9,496 bases of DNA from Clostridiales bacterium (GTDB lineage: Bacteria > Bacillota > Clostridia > Saccharofermentanales > Saccharofermentanaceae), in assembly GCA_017612755.1 (NCBI GenBank), contig JAGAFH010000143.1:1-9496 (forward strand). Direction: 5' to 3'. The notes beneath the pieces are model-generated. The model saw only the letters and a program-made list of their open reading frames with translations. It ran no database searches and was not told where the DNA came from. Each line of letters opens with the position of its first letter. Within the stretch, counting starts at the first letter, position 1. Below are positions 1 through 6,736 of this stretch, piece by piece. Made by a program: the position numbers and the translations under genes.

Positions 1-827
1 GAGAAATTATGAACATATCTCTCATCATCAAGAAGTCCGGCATAATCATAAAACCCGAAATTTCCTGTAAGGCCCTTGGCAGGATAAAGGGTCACATTTA
101 CAGAATCCCCCTGATCTACATCAAGAGTGATGGGATCCGTAACTTCCGTTCCGTCTACCAGCATCCTGGAGTGATACTCCTCCGAAGGCTTTACAGCCAC
201 GATCTGGCCATCGTAATCTGTTACTGTTATGACTGCCCTGACTACACCCTCACGGCTAAAATACTCCGGATCGGTACGGTAATCATAACCTACATTGTTT
301 AATCTTTTGAAAAGGTCTAACTGACCCTCGCTGTTAAAATCAGCATCGGTGTAATCGGCATCTCCTTCATGCAAAAGGACACCATTTACATCATAGACCT
401 TAACATTTACGGAAAAATCATCTATGAGCCCCGTCTTTATAAAATACATACCGGAGATCTGGGAATTGGAATAGAGCATCCAGGGTTCTCCCAGCTCATT
501 GACGAAGTCTACATTGATAACGATCTCATTGGCAGCAGGGCTGATATCGATAACGTCCTCATCTTCGATGACCACATCGCCGCTGTCTGCGATCTCAATA
601 TTGACAGGGTCTTCGGGAGTTTCCGGCTCTGCTTCGACGGTCTCTTCTTCCGGCTCCTCGCAGAGGATTAGATCCTCCCCGCTCTCCTCTGTTACATCCT
701 CTGTCTCGATAACAGAGATTTCCTCGATATCCGTGCTCTCGTCATCAGCATAGAGATTTACACCATACGATAAGAATATGGATACGGCTAAAAGTGTGCT
801 GGTTGTTTTCCTGATCCTTGAAGACAT
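1..827 (-). CDS. Secreted acidic protein of unknown function (partial, C-terminus beyond left edge)
   Basis: I read 275 residues from an ATG at 827 to the window edge with no stop, so the C-terminus is missing. The start is supported by a GGAGGGG ribosome site about 5 bases upstream. Residues 1-27 form a classic signal peptide: basic n-region (SSRIRK), hydrophobic stretch 11-24, and a likely cleavage after LYA (27). Residues 28-96 are an extremely acidic, low-complexity linker rich in Glu, Asp, Val and Ile. Residues 100-275 look like beta-rich extracellular domain sequence, with repeated patterns such as VNVKVYDVNG and VVRAVITVTDYDG, but I recognise no family. There is no lipobox; the only cysteine seen is C56. 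It lies 103 bp downstream of the MoxR-VWA operon on the same strand and may be co-transcribed or use its own promoter. A role as partner or client of that system is speculation. Confidence 0.85.
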   Translation of the reverse strand, partial: MSSRIRKTTSTLLAVSIFLSYGVNLYADDESTDIEEISVIETEDVTEESGEDLILCEEPEEETVEAEPETPEDPVNIEIADSGDVVIEDEDVIDISPAANEIVINVDFVNELGEPWMLYSNSQISGMYFIKTGLIDDFSVNVKVYDVNGVLLHEGDADYTDADFNSEGQLDLFKRLNNVGYDYRTDPEYFSREGVVRAVITVTDYDGQIVAVKPSEEYHSRMLVDGTEVTDPITLDVDQGDSVNVTLYPAKGLTGNFGFYDYAGLLDDERYVHNF

Positions 828-870
828 AGTTTCCCCTCCGGTTTTATTTGTCTTCGCTCATTGTATCCAT

Positions 871-900
871 ATTTTACCCCAGGAGAGGATTTTTTCGCAA
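871..900 (-). promoter_or_regulatory. Candidate sigma-A-type promoter for the secreted protein gene
   Basis: Read on the minus strand, TTGCGA (895-900) and TAAAAT (871-876) are separated by 18 bases. This resembles a -35/-10 pair and would start transcription about 35-40 bases before the ATG at 827. It lies in the 103-bp gap after the TPR gene, so the secreted protein gene could be transcribed independently of the operon. The call rests only on consensus matching in AT-rich DNA. Confidence 0.4.
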
Positions 901-931
901 AATGCATTTCTGTTTACGCGAATTGCATTTT
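899..931. repeat. AT-rich inverted repeat just after the TPR gene
   Basis: AAAATGCA (899-906) and TGCATTTT (924-931) are perfect 8-bp inverted arms around a 17-base centre. The right arm touches the stop codon of the TPR gene. In the minus-strand transcript the hairpin is followed by GCGAAAAAAUCC and has no U-tract, so it is a poor intrinsic terminator. It may attenuate transcription or stabilise an mRNA end, or be a chance feature. Confidence 0.3.
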
Positions 932-1830
932 TACCAGATATTCTCGTAGTCGTAGTTGTAGTTATAGTAAGAAGCGTAGTCCTGAAGCTCCCACTGTCTG
1001 TCGTAGTAGGCCTGCTCCATCATCTCCTGCATCTGCTGCTGGATGTCACCATCAAAATCAGATATCGATGTGGTCTCACCGGGCTGGGCGCCTGTAGCAT
1101 CAGATGTCTCTCCGGTCTGATCCGATGTTCCGGTCTGCTGGGTCTGGCCGGTCTGCTGTGATGTTCCTGTCTGCTGTGAAGGATCTCCCTGTCCGGTCTG
1201 GTCAGACTGACCTGTCTGATCTGATCCCTGAGAGCCGTCGGAACCGTTGGAACCGTCTGATCCGTCAGAACCATCAGACCCGTCGGATGAGTCGCTGCTC
1301 TGGTCACTGCTTTCGGAAGGTTCGTTCTCTTCCTTGATATTTTCCAGCTCCTCGATCATGTCCTCTATATCTTCTTTAAGCTTTTCAGCCTTCTTACTGT
1401 GTCCGTCGCCATCTTCTGTAGCACATCCCTCTTCCAGGAGTACATCTCTTGCTGCATATAAGATCTCAAGGGATCTGTCTACATTTTCGGGTTCCTTGTA
1501 GTCGTCGCCAAGAGTCTGGATCATGGCGAGGGCAAGGTTTACCCTGATGAGGCACTCCCTCTTAAGGGGGATATCCTGGTACTCAAGAGCAGCTTCGTAC
1601 TCTTCGATAGCCTCATCAAAGAGATTGTTCCTGTAATAGATATTACCGTTGTTATAGTGGGCTATATATGGCTCAAGGCAGTTGGCCGAGAGGAGCAGGT
1701 TCTCGTTTATAGTAAAGTCGCCGTCTCTGTAGTGGTCGAGAACATATTCGTTGTAGAAGAAATTGACCACCTGCTTTGCGCAGACGATTATCACCAGTAT
1801 ATAGACAACGATAAGAAGCCTCTTTTTCAT
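931..1830 (-). CDS. BatC-like TPR membrane protein with low-complexity linker
   Basis: This is the last of six overlapping operon genes, 299 aa. Its ATG overlaps the stop of the upstream VWA gene (ATGA) and has a strong GGGAGGG site 5 bases upstream. Residues 4-18 form an N-terminal membrane anchor. Residues about 55-100 carry a TPR-like unit (NNGNIYYRNNLFDEAIEEY) and 118-168 are helical and charged, probably a second helical repeat. Residues 171-251 are an almost pure Ser/Asp/Gly tract followed by Gln/Thr/Gly repeats, and the C-terminus (263-299) is rich in Gln, Met and Tyr and ends YNYDYENIW. Bat operons of other bacteria commonly include a TPR protein (BatC), so the position fits. With a single N-terminal anchor, the body should face outside the cell. 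The TPR presumably scaffolds the VWA proteins; function is inferred from context. Confidence 0.8.
   Translation of the reverse strand: MKKRLLIVVYILVIIVCAKQVVNFFYNEYVLDHYRDGDFTINENLLLSANCLEPYIAHYNNGNIYYRNNLFDEAIEEYEAALEYQDIPLKRECLIRVNLALAMIQTLGDDYKEPENVDRSLEILYAARDVLLEEGCATEDGDGHSKKAEKLKEDIEDMIEELENIKEENEPSESSDQSSDSSDGSDGSDGSDGSNGSDGSQGSDQTGQSDQTGQGDPSQQTGTSQQTGQTQQTGTSDQTGETSDATGAQPGETTSISDFDGDIQQQMQEMMEQAYYDRQWELQDYASYYNYNYDYENIW
1078..1320 (-). repeat. Low-complexity coding repeat (Ser-Asp-Gly, then Thr-Gly-Gln)
   Basis: This stretch encodes residues 171-251 of the TPR protein. Residues about 178-204 repeat SDG with small variations, and 205-251 repeat (Q/D)QTG. Synonymous codons vary between units, so it is a protein-level linker more than a recent DNA tandem expansion, though length variation between strains is plausible. 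A long hydrophilic linker of this kind could span part of the cell wall. Confidence 0.75.
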
Positions 1831-2828
1831 CTTTCCCTCCCCATCTTGAGCCTGAGCACTACAAAATCATAGGCAAGGAAAACGCCGAGAGCGATGGCAA
1901 AGATCCAGTAGGTCTCTGCAAATCCCTTTCTGTCTTCCTGGGTCTTGGTGAACTGTCCTGTCTCGATATTGTCCAAAACATCCGCTGCAACAGTCCTTGC
2001 AGAGGAAGGCTTTGTCATGTGGTAGTAGGGAAGCCCCAGATCCTCTGCTATATCTTCCAGGTTGCCCTCATCTATCTTCGAGATGGCCGTGACGCTGTTA
2101 TAGCTGCTGTCGTAGTATGTCAGATAGGATGTATCATCCCATGCGGCCATATCCCTTACCTTCATCTTCCCGCCGGCTCTCGTTCCGTATCCCAGTACGG
2201 CACCGGTATCGATATAATCAGCAACTTTCTCAAAAGACTTGAGCTTACTGCCGTCTGTGATCTCACCGTCACTTATGAAGAACACCACAATGATCCTGGG
2301 TTCATCATCTATTTCAATATCCTCATCATCGTCGTCATTATCCTTGAAAAGAGGCTTAAGCACCTGATTGATCGCATCATATCCGGTATTGAGGGATGTT
2401 CCGTTACCGGTGTTCTTGGCCTGTCCGTCAAGAGCATCTATAGCCTGGGTTGCGATATCCCGTTCGTAGGTGAAAGGAACAAGGTAGTTTACTTCTGTCG
2501 TAAACGTGGCAACGCCATAACGGGCGCCTTCGAACTCATCCATTATGTATTCCACATCGTCCTTAACTCCGTCGATCCTTCTGTCGTCACCGTTGTAGTC
2601 CTCTGCAAGCATACTGATAGTATTGTCGATGACAAAGAGGACATCGATATTGGTATTGACGACATTGACCTTATCGGTGGGGACAAGGATCCTTAAGTTG
2701 ATGGTAAAGAGCAGAAGAACGATTATTATCTGTCTTATGTAATTCCATACGCCTTTCCTCTTGAGAACAAGAAGAACGATGCATATTACAGCCATTAACG
2801 GTATGGGGAGGATGGGATCTATCTTCAT
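1827..2828 (-). CDS. BatB-like VWA-domain membrane protein
   Basis: 333 aa. The start has a near-perfect AAGGAGG site 8 bases upstream, embedded in the end of the preceding VWA gene (4-bp overlap). Two hydrophobic helices (about 8-22 and 30-50) precede a VWA domain, and a third helix (about 306-325) is followed by a basic cytoplasmic tail. This anchor-VWA-anchor layout is typical of Bat/MoxR-associated VWA proteins and places the domain on the outer face. The metal-ion-dependent adhesion site (MIDAS) is intact: D68-x-T70-x-S72 (DNTIS), a GTS motif at 143-145, and D187 in ISDGE. An acidic run (162-176, DNDDDDED) sits just before the strand leading to D187. It is probably a metal-dependent binding partner of the neighbouring VWA protein and a target of the MoxR ATPase; ligand unknown. 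Confidence 0.88.
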   Translation of the reverse strand: MKIDPILPIPLMAVICIVLLVLKRKGVWNYIRQIIIVLLLFTINLRILVPTDKVNVVNTNIDVLFVIDNTISMLAEDYNGDDRRIDGVKDDVEYIMDEFEGARYGVATFTTEVNYLVPFTYERDIATQAIDALDGQAKNTGNGTSLNTGYDAINQVLKPLFKDNDDDDEDIEIDDEPRIIVVFFISDGEITDGSKLKSFEKVADYIDTGAVLGYGTRAGGKMKVRDMAAWDDTSYLTYYDSSYNSVTAISKIDEGNLEDIAEDLGLPYYHMTKPSSARTVAADVLDNIETGQFTKTQEDRKGFAETYWIFAIALGVFLAYDFVVLRLKMGRER

Positions 2829-3823
2829 AATCTTAACCTCCTTGCCGCTACAAAATAGACTACGGAACAGATAGTCAGGGCTATCACTGCCACCTCAGGC
2901 AGATCCACCTGTGACGTATATGTCGAATATGAGACCGACACGTCCGTCTCCTTGACTTCTTCCAGCATGTCATCGATGGCATGGGAATTTCTTGTGTTAA
3001 AGTAGTCACCGCCGGTGCTCTGTACCGCACTCTTAAACTCAGCCTCGTTTACAACAAAACTGGGAGCCAGTGCAAAGACCTTGACGTCTCTGAATGTACA
3101 GAGATCGCAGGCCTCGGAAACAGTGATCGTCGGCTCTCCCATAAGATCGTTATCAGTAACGAAAACGATAAGTCGTGATCTGTCAGGGTTCTCATCAAGA
3201 TCAGGGAAACTGTAAAGGCAGGCGGCAAGTCCGTCTCCGATTATGGAACTACCCCTGTTGCCTCCGCAGGTTCCGGCAAATCTGTAGCCGTAATCCCCCT
3301 CATCTCCCGAATCAGAGTAATAACCATAGTATCCGGCAGAGATGGAATTCTCCAGTTTATCGATCATCTTAAGAACATAGTCGTAGTCATCTGTAAGGGG
3401 AACTGTCGTTACGGATGTGGAGTTGAAGATGGATATTCCGAATCTCTCACCCTTAAGTCCCGAAACGAATTCCTTGAGCTTTTCGCAAAGATCGATACTT
3501 ACCTCATCCAGGGATGTGGAAATATCAAGACAGATAAAGATGTCCCTGTTGTGGGTCTCTCTGGTAACTGTTCTTACCTCAGTGGGCTTTGCTGACAGGT
3601 AGACTGAGAGCAGGATGCTGGCGATAAGGGAAACCACAAGTACCACCTTAAGGAAGCCGTACTCGATCATAAGGAGCTTATAATGGGGGATCTCCTTTAC
3701 CAGATCCGTATTGGCTGCTTTCTTTCCGCCCTTATACTTCCTGATCCTTCTTATAGTAAATACGAACAGAATGGCAGTCACGGCAATACCTATATATATG
3801 ATGTAAGGATATGTCAGTTCCAT
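2825..3823 (-). CDS. BatA-like VWA-domain membrane protein
   Basis: 332 aa. Hydrophobic helices at about 8-24 and 56-78 precede the VWA domain, and another lies at about 308-326, followed by a short basic tail. The MIDAS is present: D100-x-S102-x-S104 (DISTS), a GSSIIGDGL segment at 191-199 as the second loop, and D224 in FVTDND as the third. In place of the usual TDG, this third loop reads TDND. Between the MIDAS strand region and the second loop lies a Tyr/Gly/Asp-rich insertion (about 161-190) with two Gly-Tyr runs and a Cys. The start overlaps the end of the upstream gene by 10 bp and has only a weak ribosome site, which suggests coupling. It likely pairs with the adjacent BatB-like protein on the outer face of the membrane. 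Confidence 0.87.
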   Translation of the reverse strand: MELTYPYIIYIGIAVTAILFVFTIRRIRKYKGGKKAANTDLVKEIPHYKLLMIEYGFLKVVLVVSLIASILLSVYLSAKPTEVRTVTRETHNRDIFICLDISTSLDEVSIDLCEKLKEFVSGLKGERFGISIFNSTSVTTVPLTDDYDYVLKMIDKLENSISAGYYGYYSDSGDEGDYGYRFAGTCGGNRGSSIIGDGLAACLYSFPDLDENPDRSRLIVFVTDNDLMGEPTITVSEACDLCTFRDVKVFALAPSFVVNEAEFKSAVQSTGGDYFNTRNSHAIDDMLEEVKETDVSVSYSTYTSQVDLPEVAVIALTICSVVYFVAARRLRL

Positions 3824-4299
3824 TCTCTTATCACCGTCCTTGCGTCGCCAAAGGCTTTCATCATATCTACAGTGCCGGAATCATATGCAAACTCAGGTCT
3901 GTAGAAGTCTTTTATAAGTTCGTAAAGGCTGGGCATCTGAAGGGTCTCGATCTCGCTCAGGGTGAGATTCTGGGTATTGCTTCCCGTAAGTTCGTTTACG
4001 AAATTACGGACCGTAGTACTGAGCCTTAAATAAGATTCCCTGTTGTCGATCCTCTCGTATGCGCGGTCGTTCTGGATATCATCGATCATCCTGAGATACC
4101 TGGCTTTTATGGATGCAGGATCCTTAGGAACATACTTGACCTTCTTGACCTTCTGCTTTTTCTTGAACTCGGGAAGCTTAACTCCCTTAAGCCTCATGAT
4201 GATGAGGATAACTGCAGGCAGCAGAACAGCGGCGATAAGAAGTATCGTCAGTAAAAGGCTGTATGAGAAAGGATGCTGCAGACTAACGGATGTTGGCAT
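3814..4299 (-). CDS. DUF4381-like single-pass membrane protein of MoxR-VWA operon
   Basis: 161 aa. One strong membrane helix (about 13-36) is followed by a basic Lys-rich stretch (45-57) and a helical, soluble C-terminal half (60-161). By the positive-inside rule the C-terminal half is cytoplasmic. Segments such as RESYLRLSTTVRNFVNEL (87-104) and LTLSEIETL (112-120) resemble the pattern of the small membrane protein usually found between the DUF58 and first VWA genes (DUF4381-type); similarity is weak and the placement rests mainly on context. The gene overlaps its upstream neighbour by 17 bp and has no clear ribosome site, so translation probably depends on coupling. It may connect the cytoplasmic ATPase and DUF58 protein to the membrane VWA proteins. 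Confidence 0.7.
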   Translation of the reverse strand: MPTSVSLQHPFSYSLLLTILLIAAVLLPAVILIIMRLKGVKLPEFKKKQKVKKVKYVPKDPASIKARYLRMIDDIQNDRAYERIDNRESYLRLSTTVRNFVNELTGSNTQNLTLSEIETLQMPSLYELIKDFYRPEFAYDSGTVDMMKAFGDARTVIREWN

Positions 4300-5164
4300 T
4301 TTTATGTTTGTCCAGTAATTCTATGAGTTTTTCTGTGATCTGGCTCCTGTCATCGATATCATTGCTCATGATACCGTACCTGACCAGTTTCCTTTGGTTT
4401 TCTTCCCTTATATTATCCTTACGTTCCTTCTCCAGTTTAGCAAGTCTCCTGCTCCTGGTCACAAATTCCGGAACATAATGATCTGTATCAAGATCGAAGG
4501 TCTTTCCCTTTCTTCCCGTAACATCCGCATCACCGATATTGATGAAAAGGATATCATGTCTGCAGATGAGCTTCTTAAGGATAGCTTCATCAACATTATG
4601 GGCACCCTTCATGTCGGTAATGACGAAGATGATCATCTTTCTCCTGAAGTTATTTAAGATAAACTCAAAAGACTTCTGGATATCAGAGTTCTTTCCGGCC
4701 GTTCCGTCCTTGTCATAATCCGCCAGGATCTTCTCGATATTGAAAAGGCCCGTCTTAAAGGGATTAAACTGCACAAGTCCGTCCTTGGTGAAGATGGAAC
4801 CTACCTTATCTCCGTTCTTATAAGCGAGATAGGCAATCGTTCCGGCCGTATAAAGAGCGATCTCCTTCTTGTTGTCACCTGTTACAGTATCACCGGACAT
4901 CTTTGCTCCGGAGTCCATAAGGAGGAGTATGTTGTGTTTCTTGTCCGCAACATATCTCTTTACAAGAAGGCTTCGGGATCTTGATGAGGCCTTCCAGTCA
5001 ACATCCCTGATGCTGTCTCCGGGAACATATTCACGGAGATCCTCAAAGTTCATGCTTCTTCCCATGAAGACCGAGACATAAGTACCATCCAGGATACTGC
5101 TGGTCTTCTTGGTGGCAAAGATGCTGACGTTGGCTTTGATCTTTGTGATGTATTCCGACATCAT
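4283..5164 (-). CDS. DUF58 domain protein of MoxR-VWA operon
   Basis: 293 aa. The DUF58 signature is clear at about 35-70: GRSMNFEDLREYVPGD, then RDVDWKASSRS and LLVKRY. The following region (78-215) has the alternating strand/helix pattern of a VWA-like fold, with IIFVITDMKG (178-187) as a core strand. At the position where VWA domains carry DxSxS it reads D84-S-G-A-K-M, so two of the three metal ligands appear lost. No membrane helix is visible, unlike longer DUF58 proteins with two N-terminal helices, so it is probably cytoplasmic. Two adjacent ATGs (5164 and 5161) overlap the MoxR stop and either could be used. DUF58 proteins are nearly always linked to MoxR ATPases and are thought to be adaptors; the biochemical role is not established. 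Confidence 0.9.
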   Translation of the reverse strand: MMSEYITKIKANVSIFATKKTSSILDGTYVSVFMGRSMNFEDLREYVPGDSIRDVDWKASSRSRSLLVKRYVADKKHNILLLMDSGAKMSGDTVTGDNKKEIALYTAGTIAYLAYKNGDKVGSIFTKDGLVQFNPFKTGLFNIEKILADYDKDGTAGKNSDIQKSFEFILNNFRRKMIIFVITDMKGAHNVDEAILKKLICRHDILFINIGDADVTGRKGKTFDLDTDHYVPEFVTRSRRLAKLEKERKDNIREENQRKLVRYGIMSNDIDDRSQITEKLIELLDKHKNANIR

Positions 5165-6150
5165 GGAGTAGGCGTAGCTCCTATGATCGCATCGATGATC
5201 TGGTCTTCATCAACATTATCTGCAACTGCAGCGAAGTTGAGAGAGATCCTGTGTCTTAATACGCCGTGTACCTGCGCCTTAACGTCGTCAGGTGTAACAT
5301 AGTCCCTTCCGTTGAGAAGCGCTACGGCCTTTGAGACTTCCATAAGGCAGATACCGCCACGGATACTTGCACCGAGTGTTACATACTGGGCAAGATCCTT
5401 GTAAATGTGGTTTTCAGGATGTCTGGAAGCATTGACTATATCTATAATGTACTTCTTTACTGAATCATCAATATAAACTCTCTTAACTGTTCTCTGGAGA
5501 TAATCAACATCCTCCAGGGTTGCAACGGCGACAGTTGATGAGAATACATCCTTCTCGATCCTGTTGAGGATAGTCATCTCCTCCTCGGGAGTAGGGTAAT
5601 CCAGCTTAGCTTTCATGAAGAATCTGTCCAGCTGGGCCTCGGAAAGAAGATAAGTACCTTCCTGCTCGATGGGGTTCTGGGTAGCGATTACCATGAAGAT
5701 ATCGGGAACCGGATAGTTCTCTCCGCCGATAGTGGTCTGGTGCTCCTGCATGACCTCCAGCATAGCAGACTGGGTCTTGGCACTCGATCTGTTGATCTCA
5801 TCGAGAAGAACAAAGTTTGCATGAACGGGGCCAAGCTTTGTCTCGAACACATTATTCTGATAATTGAAGATCTGGGTACCGATGATATCACTGGGCAGAA
5901 GGTCGGGAGTACACTGGATCCTCGAGAATCTTCCGTTGACAGCTTCCGTCATGGTCTTGGCAGCCGTGGTCTTTGCAAGACCGGGAACAGACTCGATAAG
6001 AACATGTCCGTTTACGATCATGGAGATGAGAAGCGTCGTTCCAAGTTCTCTCTGACCTACCATCTTGCTGTAGTAATAATCGTTGATCTTTCCTGTGATC
6101 GAAAGAGCTCTCTCGATCTCGGCCTGAGAAATAACGGTATAGTTTTCCAT
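5161..6150 (-). CDS. MoxR-family AAA+ ATPase
   Basis: 329 aa, normal length for the family, and the first gene of the operon. Walker A is at 54-61 (SVPGLAKT), with Ser in place of the first Gly of the GxxxxGKT pattern but Lys60 and Thr61 intact. Walker B is LLDEIN (115-120), sensor 1 lies in IATQNP (155-160), and DRFF (175-178) and the GASIRG sensor-2 segment (260-265) are present. The C-terminal lid follows (about 255-310). Family members form hexameric cytoplasmic rings that act as chaperone-like motors, often maturing metal- or VWA-containing protein complexes. The start is supported by AAGAGGA 6 bases upstream. A candidate promoter lies about 37 bp upstream. It probably remodels or loads the VWA proteins encoded downstream; the end product here is not known. 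Confidence 0.95.
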   Translation of the reverse strand: MENYTVISQAEIERALSITGKINDYYYSKMVGQRELGTTLLISMIVNGHVLIESVPGLAKTTAAKTMTEAVNGRFSRIQCTPDLLPSDIIGTQIFNYQNNVFETKLGPVHANFVLLDEINRSSAKTQSAMLEVMQEHQTTIGGENYPVPDIFMVIATQNPIEQEGTYLLSEAQLDRFFMKAKLDYPTPEEEMTILNRIEKDVFSSTVAVATLEDVDYLQRTVKRVYIDDSVKKYIIDIVNASRHPENHIYKDLAQYVTLGASIRGGICLMEVSKAVALLNGRDYVTPDDVKAQVHGVLRHRISLNFAAVADNVDEDQIIDAIIGATPTP

Positions 6151-6186
6151 AATTTTTCCTCTTCCCTTAAAAATTCATACCAAAAG

Positions 6187-6216
6187 ATTTTACCACTTAT
6201 TAGGATAAATTGATAA
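6187..6216 (-). promoter_or_regulatory. Candidate promoter of the MoxR-VWA operon
   Basis: On the minus strand, TTATCA (6211-6216) and TAAAAT (6187-6192) are 18 bases apart. The -10 is preceded by TGG (6193-6195), forming an extended -10 element. Expected start is near 6180, about 30 bases before the MoxR ATG, leaving room for the AAGAGGA ribosome site (6157-6163). The arms AAAGATT (6183-6189) and AATCTTT (6215-6221) form an inverted repeat bracketing the promoter, which could be an operator or simply AT-rich chance. Confidence 0.5.
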
Positions 6217-6258
6217 TCTTTATTTTTTTGAGGAAAACTGTGTGAATTTGTATGTCAG

Positions 6259-6570
6259 TCAGCTTTTCCTGCGGAGAGCATCCCTTACCCTGCCGGAAGG
6301 GTCTTTTATAAGAAGCCTTACCACCCAGACGATAAGAGCCAGCGCCAATACGGAAAGACCGAGGAAAGCATCATTGGTCATATCAGAGATCCCGGGAGCA
6401 AAATAGTCCGCTTTCAATTCCGCAAACTCAAACAGGGCATCAGTGAGCCACATGAGGGATGCACCCCAGAGCATCAGGACAAGGGATCCCAGAAGGAGTT
6501 CATTTTTACTGTCCCTGTACCATTTAGCCGTTACGATCACTGCCGCAAATACTGTTATGAGAAGATGCAT
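6259..6570 (-). CDS. Small three-helix membrane protein, function unknown
   Basis: 103 aa, with ATG at 6570 preceded by a GGGAGG site. Three hydrophobic segments are visible: about 2-16, 24-46 and 68-89. A conserved-looking polar centre between helices two and three contains WLTDALFEF (41-49), the acidic residues of FAELKADYF, and SDMTNDAFLG (62-71). The tail (90-103) is basic and so probably cytoplasmic. I do not recognise a named family. It is 108 bp upstream of the MoxR gene on the same strand, but the MoxR gene appears to have its own promoter, so shared function is uncertain. It is divergent from the phosphate transporter gene. Confidence 0.75.
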   Translation of the reverse strand: MHLLITVFAAVIVTAKWYRDSKNELLLGSLVLMLWGASLMWLTDALFEFAELKADYFAPGISDMTNDAFLGLSVLALALIVWVVRLLIKDPSGRVRDALRRKS

Positions 6571-6600
6571 GTTGTCTGCCTCCCGCGCCTTGATGATCTT

Positions 6601-6606
6601 ATTATA
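6601..6606 (-). promoter_or_regulatory. Candidate -10 element for the small membrane protein gene
   Basis: A perfect TATAAT on the minus strand lies 30 bp before the ATG at 6570, so transcription would start about 24 bases upstream of it. No good -35 hexamer is visible at 16-18 bp. A copy of ATAAGATC sits at that distance (6621-6628), repeated just after the -10 (6595-6602), so an activator site is conceivable. A second TATAAT on the same strand lies at 6712-6717, also without a good -35. Confidence 0.4.
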
Positions 6607-6664
6607 CAGCAGCTCCCTGCGATCTTATATCGATTTTCATCTATGTTTTATCCGGGCACATCTT

Positions 6665-6704
6665 CCGGCCCGGGAGAAGGGCCAAAGGCAAATATAAATG
6701 CCGG
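6665..6704. repeat. Overlapping inverted repeats in the divergent intergenic region
   Basis: Two short hairpins sit side by side: GGCCC (6667-6671) with GGGCC (6679-6683), and GGCA (6687-6690) with TGCC (6699-6702). A longer alternative pairs CCGGC (6665-6669) with GCCGG (6700-6704) and would compete with both. The block is upstream of the plus-strand promoter, so it would only enter RNA if the minus-strand TATAAT at 6712-6717 were used. It could be a protein-binding site, an RNA structure or chance. Confidence 0.3.
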
Positions 6705-6736
6705 TCTATATATTATAAACACGCGCGAAAATTATA

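Noticed and set aside
9..753. Short plus-strand open frames in the left end.
   Set aside because: They overlap the secreted protein gene on the minus strand, which has a ribosome site, signal peptide and sensible composition.
899..931. An intrinsic terminator for the MoxR-VWA operon.
   Set aside because: The stem is AT-rich with a large loop and has no U-tract on the minus-strand transcript. Recorded only as an inverted repeat.
1078..1320. Repeated short units suggesting a CRISPR array or minisatellite.
   Set aside because: There are no regular identical repeats with spacers. The units code for Ser-Asp-Gly and Thr-Gly-Gln in frame with varied codons, so this is a protein linker.
2019..2696. 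A 225-codon open frame on the plus strand.
   Set aside because: It lies fully inside the BatB-like gene on the other strand, has no ribosome site, and its product resembles no protein, whereas the minus-strand frame has full VWA motifs.
6665..6704. A known riboswitch class in the intergenic region.
   Set aside because: The hairpins match no conserved riboswitch core I can recognise, and the block lies upstream of the transporter promoter.
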